Shown here: positions 1-8,811 of the stretch, piece after piece
Position numbering within the stretch: position 1 is the first letter of the stretch
How the letters are laid out: every line of letters starts with the position of its first letter
Assembly: GCA_021298155.1 (NCBI GenBank)
Contig: JAJTEN010000014.1
Location: 1 to 50,904 of the forward strand
Length of the DNA: 50,904 bases
Origin: Sphingobacteriales bacterium
GTDB taxonomy: Bacteria; Bacteroidota; Bacteroidia; UKL13-3
Direction: 5' to 3'
Made by a program: the position numbers and the translations under genes
Notes under the pieces: model-generated
What the model saw: the letters and a program-made list of their open reading frames with translations, nothing else
Told to the model about the DNA's origin: nothing
The model's database searches: none

Positions 1-419
1 GTTAACAGAAAAGTTATTTTCATTTCATTTCTATCAAATATATATAGGTAATCCTCGTATGGAATGCAATCGTCTGCTGTTATTTCTACGCGCACCATAA
101 TTGGATTTTCTTTACTGGGGTTGGCATTCGGACCTAAAATTAATTTTAGACTACCATCTTGAGCTACTTTGAAAATATGTTGCCCAAATTCATCGTATAG
201 ATATTTTGATCCACTTCCTGTAAAAGCAACATTTACATTATTAGGTTTTGAATTTGAGCTGTCATCAAATGCAAAATTTAGTGTAGCAATTGGGTTAATT
301 AGAGCACCACCATTGATGTTTAATTTGAAATCTTGCATTTCATTTAAAGGATTTTTACACGACCATTGAAAAAGGAGTATGCAAGTTAAGCTGGTAAATG
401 TGATTAGTATATTTTTCAT
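1..419 (-). CDS. Putative lipoprotein, 3' end outside window
   Basis: An open frame starts with ATG at 419 on the minus strand and stays open for 139 codons to the window edge, so the C-terminus is not visible. The N-terminus (MKNILITFTSLTCILLF, then QWSC) reads as a signal peptide with a lipobox-like Cys at about residue 21, followed by a polar, Asn/Asp-rich stretch, so I infer an envelope lipoprotein. It lies 5 nt downstream of the gene ending at 425 and is probably cotranscribed with it. I recognise no domain; function unknown. Confidence 0.6.
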   Translation of the reverse strand, partial: MKNILITFTSLTCILLFQWSCKNPLNEMQDFKLNINGGALINPIATLNFAFDDSSNSKPNNVNVAFTGSGSKYLYDEFGQHIFKVAQDGSLKLILGPNANPSKENPIMVRVEITADDCIPYEDYLYIFDRNEMKITFLL

Positions 420-424
420 AAAGC

Positions 425-1147
425 TTAAAACAATTTTATATTCAATTTAAAATTAATAAATGGTAGCCAATTAAATTCAGCAAATGCATCATTTAAAACG
501 CTCACATTATTGGCATCATTTGTTGGACTAAATGCTTTTTCGGCCTCAATAGTGGTATTTAATTTACCCCAATAGGCAGCACCAAGATCGAGACCAAATC
601 CAATTCTCTTATTTGGTATAGCTCTTCCAAATCCAATTCCGGCCAGTGGCATCCATTGAGCACCCTGTAGGTTAAAAGTTAACCTGCCTAATTGGTTTGG
701 TGCAAATATTATTTTGCCATATTCCTGTGAATCTGCTGAAATTGCATCAATTCTGAAGGTGTTTCCAGAATTAACAGCACCTAATACGAAGTGGAAAGAA
801 GAGTTTATAGATGGGTACAGGTTAAAAATAATGGATGTATAATTATTTTTGTTTTGAACAGTTAAATCTACAGATTGTCCATCGAACGTGGTTTGAAGTT
901 TGCTGCTTATTTCAATCATTGAATAGCCAACTGATAGTTCAATTTTTTTTGCAAGTTTTATATTCAAACTGCCTCCAATTCCTGTTGAACCGGCCTGTAA
1001 TGAAATCCCCAATCGCCTTTTAGTGAGCACTTCACTGTCTGTTTTTTTCTCCGTGTTTACTTTGGCAGGTAACGATGCACTGCTTTGTGCAAAGATGTTA
1101 TCTACGCCAAGAGTTAGCATAACTAATACGAGTATGTTTATTTTCAT
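425..1147 (-). CDS. Secreted protein, probable outer-membrane beta-barrel
   Basis: 240 residues with a clear signal peptide (MKINILVLVMLTLGVDNIFAQ, cleavage near residue 21). After a short polar linker the protein shows alternating hydrophobic/polar strands with many Gly and aromatic residues (for example GIGFGRAIPNKRIGFGLDLG), and it ends in FKLNIKLF, an aromatic C-terminus like those of outer-membrane barrels. This suggests a small eight-stranded-type barrel, but no named family is recognised. It is the first gene of a probable two-gene minus-strand operon with the partial lipoprotein 5 nt downstream. Function is unknown. Confidence 0.6.
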   Translation of the reverse strand: MKINILVLVMLTLGVDNIFAQSSASLPAKVNTEKKTDSEVLTKRRLGISLQAGSTGIGGSLNIKLAKKIELSVGYSMIEISSKLQTTFDGQSVDLTVQNKNNYTSIIFNLYPSINSSFHFVLGAVNSGNTFRIDAISADSQEYGKIIFAPNQLGRLTFNLQGAQWMPLAGIGFGRAIPNKRIGFGLDLGAAYWGKLNTTIEAEKAFSPTNDANNVSVLNDAFAEFNWLPFINFKLNIKLF

Positions 1148-1236
1148 AGTTGTAAGGTTTTTAATTATTTACAACTACAAAATAAAACTAAAAAAATCAA
1201 CTTAAACAATTAATTTTAAGACAATTCATTCATTTA

Positions 1237-1264
1237 TTTGAATAATCTTTTCTTATTAGCTTTA
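1237..1264 (+). promoter_or_regulatory. Possible promoter of odhB
   Basis: TTTG at 1237-1240 is followed after 16 nt by TAGCTTTA at 1257-1264, which is one mismatch from the Bacteroidota -7 box TAnnTTTG. The spacing is slightly short. It lies about 28 nt before the odhB ATG. Confidence 0.3.
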
Positions 1265-1292
1265 TTTGCAAATCTATCTAAGCTTTTAAATT

Positions 1293-2402
1293 ATGCTAAA
1301 AATAAACGTTCCAACTGTTGGTGAGTCTATAAGCGAGGTAACAATTGCCCGCTGGAATAAAAAAACGGGTGATTATGTAGAAATGGATGAATTGCTTTGC
1401 GAACTTGAAAGTGATAAAGCTACTTTTGAGTTAAATGCTGAGGCTTCAGGCGTTTTAACTACACACGGAAACGAAGGAGATACCATTAAGGTAGGCGATT
1501 TAATTGCTGAAATAAATACCGAAGCGGCTCGTCCAGAGGGAATGGCTAAGCCAGAAGCTAAAGCTGTTTCAACCAAGCCTGCTGACGCACCTTCAACAAA
1601 AAAAGCAGATGAGCCTGCCAAAACAAGTTATGCAACTGGCTCTGCGGGACCTGCAGCACAGAAAATATTAGCTGAGAAAGGAATTAGTCCAGCACAAGTT
1701 GTAGGTTCAGGCAAAGATGGTCGCATATTAAAAAGTGATGCAGTAAAGGCAGAATTAAAAACTACCCAAAATGAGCAAAAATCTCGTGTGGATAGGGCCG
1801 AAAAAATGACTTCATTACGCAAAACTGTCTCTAAGCGCTTGTTAGCTGCCAAGAACGAAACGGCTATGTTAACTACTTTTAATGAAGCATTGCAGCAATT
1901 TCCTGCCGTAAATGCATATCTGAATGGAGAAGAGATTATTTATCATGATTACTGTGACATCTCTATTGCGGTAAGTGCACCAAAAGGTTTGGTGGTTCCA
2001 GTCATTAGAAATGCAGAGAGCATGAGTTTAGCAGAGGTGGAGTCGGAAGTAATGAGATTAGCCGGCAAAGCACGCGATAACAAATTAAGTATTGAGGAAA
2101 TGACTGGAGGAACATTTACCATAACCAATGGTGGGGTGTTTGGATCTATGTTGAGTACGCCAATAATTAACCCACCACAATCAGCTATTTTGGGTATGCA
2201 CAATATAGTTGAACGCGCGGTGGTTCAAAATGGACAAATAGTAATTCGCCCAATAATGTACGTAGCATTAAGCTATGATCACAGAATTATAGATGGAAGA
2301 GAGTCGGTTGGATTTTTAGTGAAAGTAAAGCAGTGTTTAGAGAATCCGGCTTTATTACTAACGCAAGGAACCGATTTAAATAAGCTTTTACTTGGGTTGT
2401 AG
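1293..2402 (+). CDS. odhB: 2-oxoglutarate dehydrogenase E2 (dihydrolipoyl succinyltransferase), internally shortened
   Basis: E2 of the 2-oxoglutarate dehydrogenase complex transfers succinyl groups from lipoyl-lysine to CoA in the TCA cycle. Residues 1-77 are a single lipoyl domain with the lipoylation Lys at 42 (ESDKATFE). Residues about 116-152 are the E1/E3-binding domain ([20 protein letters not shown]). The catalytic domain runs from about 170 to 369, with the active-site His330 and Asp334 in [15 protein letters not shown]. At residue 198 the sequence passes directly from TTFNE to [14 protein letters not shown]. In family members such as E. coli SucB about 37 residues lie between these two blocks, which explains the length of 369 against the usual about 405. 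The frame is kept, so the protein is either a deletion variant with uncertain activity or an assembly artefact. The 3' end overlaps the convergent glycosyltransferase by 15 nt. The E3 gene lpd follows at 3257; no E1 gene is in the window. Confidence 0.9.
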   Translation: MLKINVPTVGESISEVTIARWNKKTGDYVEMDELLCELESDKATFELNAEASGVLTTHGNEGDTIKVGDLIAEINTEAARPEGMAKPEAKAVSTKPADAPSTKKADEPAKTSYATGSAGPAAQKILAEKGISPAQVVGSGKDGRILKSDAVKAELKTTQNEQKSRVDRAEKMTSLRKTVSKRLLAAKNETAMLTTFNEALQQFPAVNAYLNGEEIIYHDYCDISIAVSAPKGLVVPVIRNAESMSLAEVESEVMRLAGKARDNKLSIEEMTGGTFTITNGGVFGSMLSTPIINPPQSAILGMHNIVERAVVQNGQIVIRPIMYVALSYDHRIIDGRESVGFLVKVKQCLENPALLLTQGTDLNKLLLGL

Positions 2403-3149
2403 ACTCAAGTAAAGGTATTTTTTGTAGGTATAAATAAAATGAGCTTTGGCAATTTTTAATCCTGCCAATCCATCTAAAAAACCGAACTGTAAAATATATT
2501 CCTTGAAAAATCTAAAGGTGGCACTGCTGAATGCTTTCAGTTTGCCACCTTTTTTATTTTTAGGTCTCATTTTACTCGCATATAATTGGGCATAATTTTC
2601 CATTTTAGCCAAATAATAGGCATCAGTTTGGGTGGTAAAATGATGTAAATGTTCTTTCAAATTAGCCCTATCGGTGCTGCTTGTGTAGTTTAATCCTTCA
2701 TGAACATCGTCGTTCTCCTGCCACTGTAATTTGGTTTTGTCAAATAACCTGAAATGCCAATCAGGATACCAAGCGCCATGTTTTATTGGCTTACCACAAT
2801 AATGATTGATTAAATTAACCCTGTACATGCTTTTTAATTGGGCTGAACCAAAAAGGACACACAATTCCTCGCACAATTCAGGTGAAAACGCTTCATCGGC
2901 ATCAATACTAAATACATAGTTATGTTTAGCCAAGCTATTACCCAAGTTTTTCTGCTTTGAGTAACCTTGCCAATCTTGCAAAATTACTTGCGCCCCCAAG
3001 TGTTTGGCAATATTAACTGTTGCATCAGTGCTGCCACTATCTACCACTATAATATCATCGCAAACGGGCAATACAGATGCTATGGCTCTTCCAATATTGG
3101 CCTCCTCGTTTTTGCTTATTATTACAACAGAAATGGGCAGAATTTTCAT
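2388..3149 (-). CDS. Family 2 glycosyltransferase (WaaE/KdtX-like)
   Basis: 253 residues with the GT-A fold start [20 protein letters not shown], the nucleotide-binding segment [18 protein letters not shown] and a metal-binding DAD in SIDADEAFS. The later [14 protein letters not shown] segment is typical of the LPS-core glycosyltransferase branch (WaaE/KdtX-like) of GT2. It probably adds a sugar to lipopolysaccharide or another envelope glycan at the inner face of the cytoplasmic membrane. It is monocistronic by context, convergent with odhB (15 nt overlap) and divergent from lpd. The donor and acceptor sugars cannot be told from sequence. Confidence 0.85.
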   Translation of the reverse strand: MKILPISVVIISKNEEANIGRAIASVLPVCDDIIVVDSGSTDATVNIAKHLGAQVILQDWQGYSKQKNLGNSLAKHNYVFSIDADEAFSPELCEELCVLFGSAQLKSMYRVNLINHYCGKPIKHGAWYPDWHFRLFDKTKLQWQENDDVHEGLNYTSSTDRANLKEHLHHFTTQTDAYYLAKMENYAQLYASKMRPKNKKGGKLKAFSSATFRFFKEYILQFGFLDGLAGLKIAKAHFIYTYKKYLYLSLQPK

Positions 3150-3232
3150 GCTACAAGTTTAGGTTAAAGGTAATTATTTAAGAAATCTTTGCAATATTCT
3201 ACACAAACTTTTTCATTTCCTTTGATTCCAAT

Positions 3233-3240
3233 TACATTTG
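3233..3240 (+). promoter_or_regulatory. -7 box of lpd promoter
   Basis: TACATTTG is a perfect match to the Bacteroidota -7 consensus TAnnTTTG. It lies 16 nt before the lpd ATG, which implies a leader of only about 10 nt. No good -33 TTTG is seen at the usual distance. Confidence 0.5.
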
Positions 3241-3256
3241 TACAAATTTTTCATAT

Positions 3257-4651
3257 ATGAAATACGATGTAACAATTATTGGCTCGGGTCCCGGCGGTTA
3301 TGTAGCTGCTATTCGTTGTGCACAATTGGGCTTTAAAACTGCTTTGATAGAAAAGTACAATACCCTTGGAGGAACCTGTTTAAATGTGGGTTGTATTCCT
3401 TCAAAGGCTTTATTAGATAGCTCAGAGCATTTTCATAATGCTGCACATAATTTTAAAACACATGGGATTAACTTAAATGATTTGCAGCTCGATTTGGCTC
3501 AAATGATTGAAAGAAAGAATGGCGTAGTAAAAGTTACATGTGATGGCATTGATTTTTTAATGAAGAAAAATAAAATTGATGTTTTTAAAGGTTTAGGTTC
3601 ATTTATTGATAAAAATACCATTTTGGTAAGTGGAGAAACCGAGCAAAAGATTGAAACAGATAAGGTAATTATTGCCACAGGTTCAAAGCCAAGCACCTTG
3701 CCAGGTATTGCCATAGATAAAACAAGAATCATTACTTCTACCGAGGCATTAGCTATGAAGGAGGTGCCAAAGCATTTAATTATCATTGGTGGTGGAGTAA
3801 TTGGATTAGAGTTAGGTTCGGTATATGCTCGATTAGGTGCTCAAGTTTCAGTGATAGAGTATACCAATACCATTATTCCTACTATGGATGGTACTTTGGG
3901 TAAAGAATTACAACGCAGTTTGAGAAAATTAGGGTTTACTTTTTACTTCAATCATAAAGTAAAAACAGCCACCAATGCAGGATCAGAAGTTACTGTAACG
4001 GCTGAAAACGAAAAGGGAGAAGAAGTAAGTTTTACAGGTGATTATTGTTTAGTGAGTGTGGGCAGAAAACCATTTACTACTGGCTTAAATATAGAATCGA
4101 TTGGGGTGAAATTAGATGAACGTGGAAGAATTGAAACCGATGCACATTTAGAAACCAATGTAAAAGGTGTTTATGCAATTGGTGATGTTGTTAAAGGTGC
4201 TATGCTTGCGCACAAGGCGGAAGAAGAGGGCGTATTTGTGGCAGAAATATTAGCGGGACAAAAACCGCATATTAACTACAATCTAATTCCTGGTGTGGTA
4301 TATACCTGGCCTGAGGTAGCAGGTGTTGGAGCAACAGAAGAAGAGCTTAAAAAAGCGGGCACTAAATACAAAGTTGGTTCTTTCCCTATGCGCGCCTTGG
4401 GTAGAGCCAGAGCGAGTATGGATATTGATGGATTGGTAAAGATTTTGGCTGATGCTGAAACAGATGAGGTGCTTGGTGTTCACATGATTGGCCCACGCGT
4501 AGCCGATTTAATTGCAGAGGCAGTAGTGGCTATGGAATTTAGGGCAAGTGCCGAAGATATTTCAAGAATGAGTCATGCGCATCCTACATACGCTGAAGCG
4601 GTAAAGGAAGCTGCACTTGCTGCAACGGCAAATAGAGCATTGCATATGTAA
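3257..4651 (+). CDS. lpd: Dihydrolipoyl dehydrogenase (E3), copy 1
   Basis: This FAD-dependent enzyme reoxidises dihydrolipoyl groups of 2-oxo acid dehydrogenase complexes and makes NADH. The FAD Rossmann motif IIGSGPGGYVAA is at residues 7-18, the redox-active disulfide C41/C46 is in GGTCLNVGCIPSK, the NAD-binding GGGVIGLELGSVYARLGA is near residue 180, and the C-terminal active-site block is HAHPTYAEA. Length (464) is normal. The GGTCLNVGCIPSK form is that usually seen in E3 of 2-oxoglutarate dehydrogenase, and odhB lies about 0.9 kb upstream on the same strand, so I assign it to that complex. The pairing is inference. A second, more diverged copy lies at 23424-24812. Confidence 0.95.
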   Translation: MKYDVTIIGSGPGGYVAAIRCAQLGFKTALIEKYNTLGGTCLNVGCIPSKALLDSSEHFHNAAHNFKTHGINLNDLQLDLAQMIERKNGVVKVTCDGIDFLMKKNKIDVFKGLGSFIDKNTILVSGETEQKIETDKVIIATGSKPSTLPGIAIDKTRIITSTEALAMKEVPKHLIIIGGGVIGLELGSVYARLGAQVSVIEYTNTIIPTMDGTLGKELQRSLRKLGFTFYFNHKVKTATNAGSEVTVTAENEKGEEVSFTGDYCLVSVGRKPFTTGLNIESIGVKLDERGRIETDAHLETNVKGVYAIGDVVKGAMLAHKAEEEGVFVAEILAGQKPHINYNLIPGVVYTWPEVAGVGATEEELKKAGTKYKVGSFPMRALGRARASMDIDGLVKILADAETDEVLGVHMIGPRVADLIAEAVVAMEFRASAEDISRMSHAHPTYAEAVKEAALAATANRALHM

Positions 4652-4677
4652 TTATTGTTTTTTTTACTACTTTAAAG

Positions 4678-4711
4678 AGCTTGCATATACCTATCCTGTG
4701 CAAGCTTTTTT
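4678..4711 (+). terminator. Rho-independent terminator of lpd
   Basis: AGCTTGCA at 4678-4685 pairs with TGCAAGCT at 4699-4706 around a 13-nt loop, followed by a T tract. Confidence 0.8.
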
Positions 4712-4733
4712 ATTTTAGAAAAATCGCTGAAAC

Positions 4734-4741
4734 TATCTTTG
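4734..4741 (+). promoter_or_regulatory. -7 box of aspA promoter
   Basis: TATCTTTG matches TAnnTTTG perfectly. Transcription would start near 4748, which supports the ATG at 4773 as the start of aspA rather than an in-frame TTG at 4755. Confidence 0.55.
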
Positions 4742-4772
4742 AAAATTAGTATCATTGAGAAAATTTTTAATA

Positions 4773-6182
4773 ATGACATTAACCAGAAAAGAGCATGATT
4801 TCTTGGGAGAATTAGATATTCCAGATCATTTATATTATGGTATACAAACCTATAGAGCCAAAGAAAACTTTAATATCACTGGTATTCCCATTTCTAGGGA
4901 GCAACGTTTTATAAAGGCCTTGGGTTATGTGAAGAAAGCAGCAGCGCTTGCCAATAGAGATTGTGGAGTGCTTACTAATGAAATTACCGAAGCCATTTGT
5001 TTTGGTTGTGATGAACTCATCGCAGGCAAGTATCAAGATCAGTTTGTGAGCGATTTAATTCAGGGTGGGGCAGGTACTTCTTGCAATATGAATGCAAACG
5101 AGGTAATTGCCAATTTGGGTTTAGAATATTTGGGTAAAAAGAAGGGTGACTATGAATTTTTGCATCCGAATAATCATGTAAATTGCTCTCAATCCACAAA
5201 TGATGCCTATCCAACTGCTTTCAGATTGGCTTTATATATGAAGATGACAGATTATCTGAAAATATTAGAAGATTTAGAGCAGGCATTCAGGAAAAAGGCT
5301 AAAGAGTTTAATCAGGTATTAAAGATGGGTAGAACACAATTGCAAGATGCTGTACCTATGACATTGGGACAGGAATTTCATGCTTTTGCTACTACCATTA
5401 GCGAAGATATTAGTAGGTTACAAGAGGCTCAAAAGTTGATATTAGAGGTGAACATGGGCGCTACAGCCATTGGTACAAGGGTAAACGCACCAGAGGCCTA
5501 TCCAGAATTATGTGTTGCTTATTTAGCAAAAGAAAGTGGTATTCCTGTTACTTTGGCGCCAGATTTAATAGAAGCTACAGGCGATACTGGCGCGTATATG
5601 CAAATAATGGGAACCTTAAAAAGGAATGCAGTAAAAATTTCTAAAATTTGTAACGATTTAAGATTACTTAGTAGTGGTCCACGTACCGGTTTAAATGAGA
5701 TAAACTTGCCCCCAAGACAACCGGGTAGTTCAATTATGCCAGGCAAAGTAAATCCAGTTATACCAGAGGTTGTAAATCAAAGTTGCTATTATGTAATTGG
5801 ACAAGATTTAACCGTTACAATGGCTGCAGAGGCTGGCCAGCTGCAACTCAATGTGATGGAACCTATCATCGCTTTTGCGATGTTTACCTCATTTGAGTAT
5901 TTAGGGAATGCCATTATTTCTTTAATTGATAAATGTGTTTTAGGTATTACTGCCAATGTAGAAAATTGTGCAGCTATGGTAATGAATAGCATTGGTATAG
6001 TTACGCAATTGAATCCAATCTTTGGCTATGAGATTTGCGCAAACATTGCCGGTGAAGCCTTAAAAACTGGAAAGAGTATTCATCAAATTGTGGTAGAGGA
6101 GCAAGGCTTAATTACCCAAGAAAAGTGGGATCAGATTTTTTCAGTGGAGAATCTCATTCACCCCAAGTTTATTAATAGGTAA
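4773..6182 (+). CDS. aspA: Aspartate ammonia-lyase
   Basis: A member of the aspartase/fumarase superfamily that converts L-aspartate to fumarate and ammonia in the cytosol. The signature GSSIMPGKVNPVIPE, which carries the catalytic Ser loop, is present, as are GGAGTSCNMNANEVIAN and NHVNCSQSTNDAYPTA, the other conserved regions. The TLGQEFHAFATTISEDI region fits aspartase-type rather than class II fumarase. From the ATG at 4773 the product is 469 residues, normal for the family. The upstream in-frame TTG (4755) would add six residues and lies too close to the promoter. The 3' end overlaps the convergent plug-like gene by 11 nt. Confidence 0.9.
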   Translation: MTLTRKEHDFLGELDIPDHLYYGIQTYRAKENFNITGIPISREQRFIKALGYVKKAAALANRDCGVLTNEITEAICFGCDELIAGKYQDQFVSDLIQGGAGTSCNMNANEVIANLGLEYLGKKKGDYEFLHPNNHVNCSQSTNDAYPTAFRLALYMKMTDYLKILEDLEQAFRKKAKEFNQVLKMGRTQLQDAVPMTLGQEFHAFATTISEDISRLQEAQKLILEVNMGATAIGTRVNAPEAYPELCVAYLAKESGIPVTLAPDLIEATGDTGAYMQIMGTLKRNAVKISKICNDLRLLSSGPRTGLNEINLPPRQPGSSIMPGKVNPVIPEVVNQSCYYVIGQDLTVTMAAEAGQLQLNVMEPIIAFAMFTSFEYLGNAIISLIDKCVLGITANVENCAAMVMNSIGIVTQLNPIFGYEICANIAGEALKTGKSIHQIVVEEQGLITQEKWDQIFSVENLIHPKFINR

Positions 6183-6543
6183 ATCCAGCCAATCCTAAAC
6201 CACTTCTAACCCTTACTCCATCAATAAAGTAGGCGGTTCCGCCTTGTGCGCCCTTAAAAATAGGTTCTTGCCCGTTAAATGAATTTACCCCCATGGTTAG
6301 TCCTGATATTTTATTGATACTGCGCAATGGCATTGCATGTATTTCAGATGCCATATAATCTGAACCAATTACGCCTATCACCTTGCCTACAATTTTAGGT
6401 GCTGTTTTTATTTTTATTATTTCACCGTTTGATAGCGCAATATCTGCATAGGGCTTGGTAATATCATGTTCTCCTCTTTTTTGGGCAAAAATTTTGCTCG
6501 AACAACAATACATGATTAAGGCGAAAAAAATCAACTTTTTCAT
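6172..6543 (-). CDS. Small secreted protein resembling an isolated TonB plug segment
   Basis: 123 residues with a signal peptide (MKKLIFFALIMYCCSSKIFAQ). The C-terminal half (MPLRSINKISGLTMGVNSFN, then FKGAQGGTAYFIDGVRV) closely resembles the part of TonB-dependent receptor plug domains where a loop follows the Gly-Gly-Thr and the strand YFIDGVRV ends the plug. No beta-barrel follows; the protein stops 13 residues later with GLGLAGFTY. Such plug-only proteins occur in Bacteroidota, but their role is not established to my knowledge. It is transcribed opposite to its flanking genes and overlaps the aspA end. Confidence 0.6.
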   Translation of the reverse strand: MKKLIFFALIMYCCSSKIFAQKRGEHDITKPYADIALSNGEIIKIKTAPKIVGKVIGVIGSDYMASEIHAMPLRSINKISGLTMGVNSFNGQEPIFKGAQGGTAYFIDGVRVRSGLGLAGFTY

Positions 6544-6724
6544 ACAACTAAATTTTAATCGAATTTAATCTATTTGTTTGAAAACGCCCAAATCTCTGTT
6601 TTTTTTTAAAAAAACATGAACATATTTTGATTCCTCCTTTTTTTTGCTCAGTTTGCATCTGCTAAGAATAAGCAATATAGAAAATTCAAGCTCAATTCAT
6701 TTCTTAACTAAATAAACTAAAAAT

Positions 6725-8758
6725 ATGAAAAAACAATTACTAACTCTTGCCACCATTGCCCTAGGTATATTGGGTAATGCACAGGCACAAGGGTATTACA
6801 CCCTTCAAAGTAAGGGTGTTAAAGACCCTAACTACAACTACAAGTTTTCTCTAGCCACAGGTAACAATGCAGTAAAGTTAATTGAACCAACAAAAGACAA
6901 TGTGTTCTCAGCAGATCAAACTTTACCATTTTCATGGAATTTCTTTGGTAAGGCTGTAACAAGTTATAAGGTAAGTGATAATGGTTTTTTAACCTTCAAT
7001 ACCACTGAAACCTTAAACACAGGTTCTGCATTGGCTCTTCCAAATGCAAACGCGCCAAAAAATTCAATTTTTGCTTTTTGGTATGATTTCAAATTAGCAT
7101 CAGGTGGCGGTGTGCCAGATCAAATTGTATCATTTACTTATGGTACAGCTCCAAATCGTGTACATGTAATTCAGTGGTTATCTGTTACCAATTTAGCTGC
7201 TAGTTACGCTTCTGCAGCTATCATGATTTATGAAGGTAAGCATTTTGATGTTGTGTTAAACCAAATTGGTTCGGCCATTACAGGTACTGTTGGTGTTAAC
7301 AATGAAGATGGAACAGTGGGTTATTCAGTTCCAGGTTCGCCTGCATTTGCTTGGTCAACTCCAAGTGCAGATGATGCGTATGCTGATATGACTGTATTTA
7401 AATTTAAGCCAGCTCCTCAGCCAGAAAATGATATTGAAATGACTAGTTTAAATTTACCAAAATTTGAAAAGAAGAATGAAAATATCAGCATTAGAGGTAA
7501 AATTACCAATTTTGGTTCACAAAGCTTGAGTTCATTTAGATTACATTATGCTATTAACGGCGATGTTAAATCTATGTTGTTAACAGGTTTAAATGTGGCA
7601 GGAAGCGGTGCTGGTACCTATGATTTTACGCACAATATTCCTTTTAGTTCGAATACACCTGGTGATTACACAATTGATGTATGGGCAAGTAATCCTAATG
7701 CCGGCGCTGATGGAGATTCATCTAACAACAATGCTAAAGGAACACTTACCATAGTAAATTCTACTGTGCCAAGAATGGTTTTGCATGAAATCTTTACTTC
7801 ATCTACCTGTGGTCCATGTAACCCAGGAAATGTAAACTTAAAAACAGTTTTAGATCCTAACAAAGGCAAATGGAACTTAATCAAGTATCAAGTAAATTTC
7901 CCAGGTACTGGTGATCCATATTATACCACTGAAGTTGGAACTAGATTTAGTTATTATGGTGCTGGTTTTGCGCCATGGTTAACGGTAGATGGAAATAGTG
8001 CTTGGGGAGCGAGTGCAAATTCTAACTCTTACACTTCAACGAATTTCAATAATGCAAGTGTTATTCCTTCATTAGCTTCTATTTCAGCGAATTTAGTTAG
8101 AAGTGGAAAAACAGTTACTGTGTCTGGTAATGTTACACCTGTTCAACCTTTCAGCAATTCAAATTTAAAATTACGTGTAGCTGTGTTAGAAACCAGAACC
8201 ACCAGAAATGTGAAAAGCAATGGTGAGTTTGAATTCTTTAATGTATTTAAAAAAATGTTGCCATCTGCTGCAGGTGCTCCAATTAGTTTAACAGCAGGAA
8301 CAGCTGTTCCATACACACAAACCTTTACATTTGCCGGTAACTACCGTTTACCTTCAGATGGACAAGCGGCAAGCATTATTAATTTAGCAACAGAGCATTC
8401 GGTAGAAGAATTTGGAAATTTATTTGCTGTTGTATTCTTGCAAGATGATAACGATAAAACTGTTTGGCAATCGGCTTCAACAGCTCCAAATGGAGGTGTT
8501 TCAGTTGCTGAAATTGATGAGTTAGGTTTAAGTGTTTATCCTAACCCTGCTACTACAAGTTTTGAAGTTAACTTTACAGGTGCAAGCAGCAATGCAACCA
8601 TTCGTATTGTAGACATGAATGGAAGAGAAGTGTTAAAGCAAGATATAAACAGCTTAAACAATACCATTCAGTGCGAGCAATTGATCAATGGTTTATATTT
8701 TGTTGAATTAACTTCAGGTGGTAAAACTGCAGTTAAGAAAATGAATATTGTACGTTAA
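6725..8758 (+). CDS. T9SS-secreted Omp28-like protein with thioredoxin-like CGPC motif
   Basis: 677 residues. A signal peptide (MKKQLLTLATIALGILGNAQA) is followed by a beta-rich N-terminal region to about residue 230, a CARDB-like beta sandwich (NDIEMTSLNLPKF onward, about 236-345), then VLHEIFTSSTCGPCNPGN, which reads as the start of a thioredoxin-like Omp28 domain with a CGPC pair. The last about 80 residues form a type A T9SS sorting domain (LGLSVYPNPATTSFEVNF through FVELTSGGKTAVKKMNIVR). The protein is therefore probably exported through the outer membrane by T9SS and released or anchored to the surface. The CGPC motif suggests disulfide chemistry, but this is inference; Omp28-family function is poorly known. 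Confidence 0.8.
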   Translation: MKKQLLTLATIALGILGNAQAQGYYTLQSKGVKDPNYNYKFSLATGNNAVKLIEPTKDNVFSADQTLPFSWNFFGKAVTSYKVSDNGFLTFNTTETLNTGSALALPNANAPKNSIFAFWYDFKLASGGGVPDQIVSFTYGTAPNRVHVIQWLSVTNLAASYASAAIMIYEGKHFDVVLNQIGSAITGTVGVNNEDGTVGYSVPGSPAFAWSTPSADDAYADMTVFKFKPAPQPENDIEMTSLNLPKFEKKNENISIRGKITNFGSQSLSSFRLHYAINGDVKSMLLTGLNVAGSGAGTYDFTHNIPFSSNTPGDYTIDVWASNPNAGADGDSSNNNAKGTLTIVNSTVPRMVLHEIFTSSTCGPCNPGNVNLKTVLDPNKGKWNLIKYQVNFPGTGDPYYTTEVGTRFSYYGAGFAPWLTVDGNSAWGASANSNSYTSTNFNNASVIPSLASISANLVRSGKTVTVSGNVTPVQPFSNSNLKLRVAVLETRTTRNVKSNGEFEFFNVFKKMLPSAAGAPISLTAGTAVPYTQTFTFAGNYRLPSDGQAASIINLATEHSVEEFGNLFAVVFLQDDNDKTVWQSASTAPNGGVSVAEIDELGLSVYPNPATTSFEVNFTGASSNATIRIVDMNGREVLKQDINSLNNTIQCEQLINGLYFVELTSGGKTAVKKMNIVR

Positions 8759-8780
8759 TCATTCAGCATAAATGAAACAA

Positions 8781-8808
8781 AAAAGGCGAGCCATTTGGCT
8801 CGCCTTTT
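8781..8808. terminator. Bidirectional terminator between convergent genes
   Basis: A 12-bp stem, AAAAGGCGAGCC at 8781-8792 and its complement at 8797-8808, with a 4-nt loop. It has A and T tracts on the two sides, so it can end transcription of both the T9SS gene and the LuxE-like gene. Confidence 0.85.
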
Positions 8809-8811
8809 TTG

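Noticed and set aside
169-369. Plus-strand open frame of 66 codons near the left end
   Set aside because: It is antisense to the lipoprotein gene that runs off the window edge, which has a signal peptide and lipobox.
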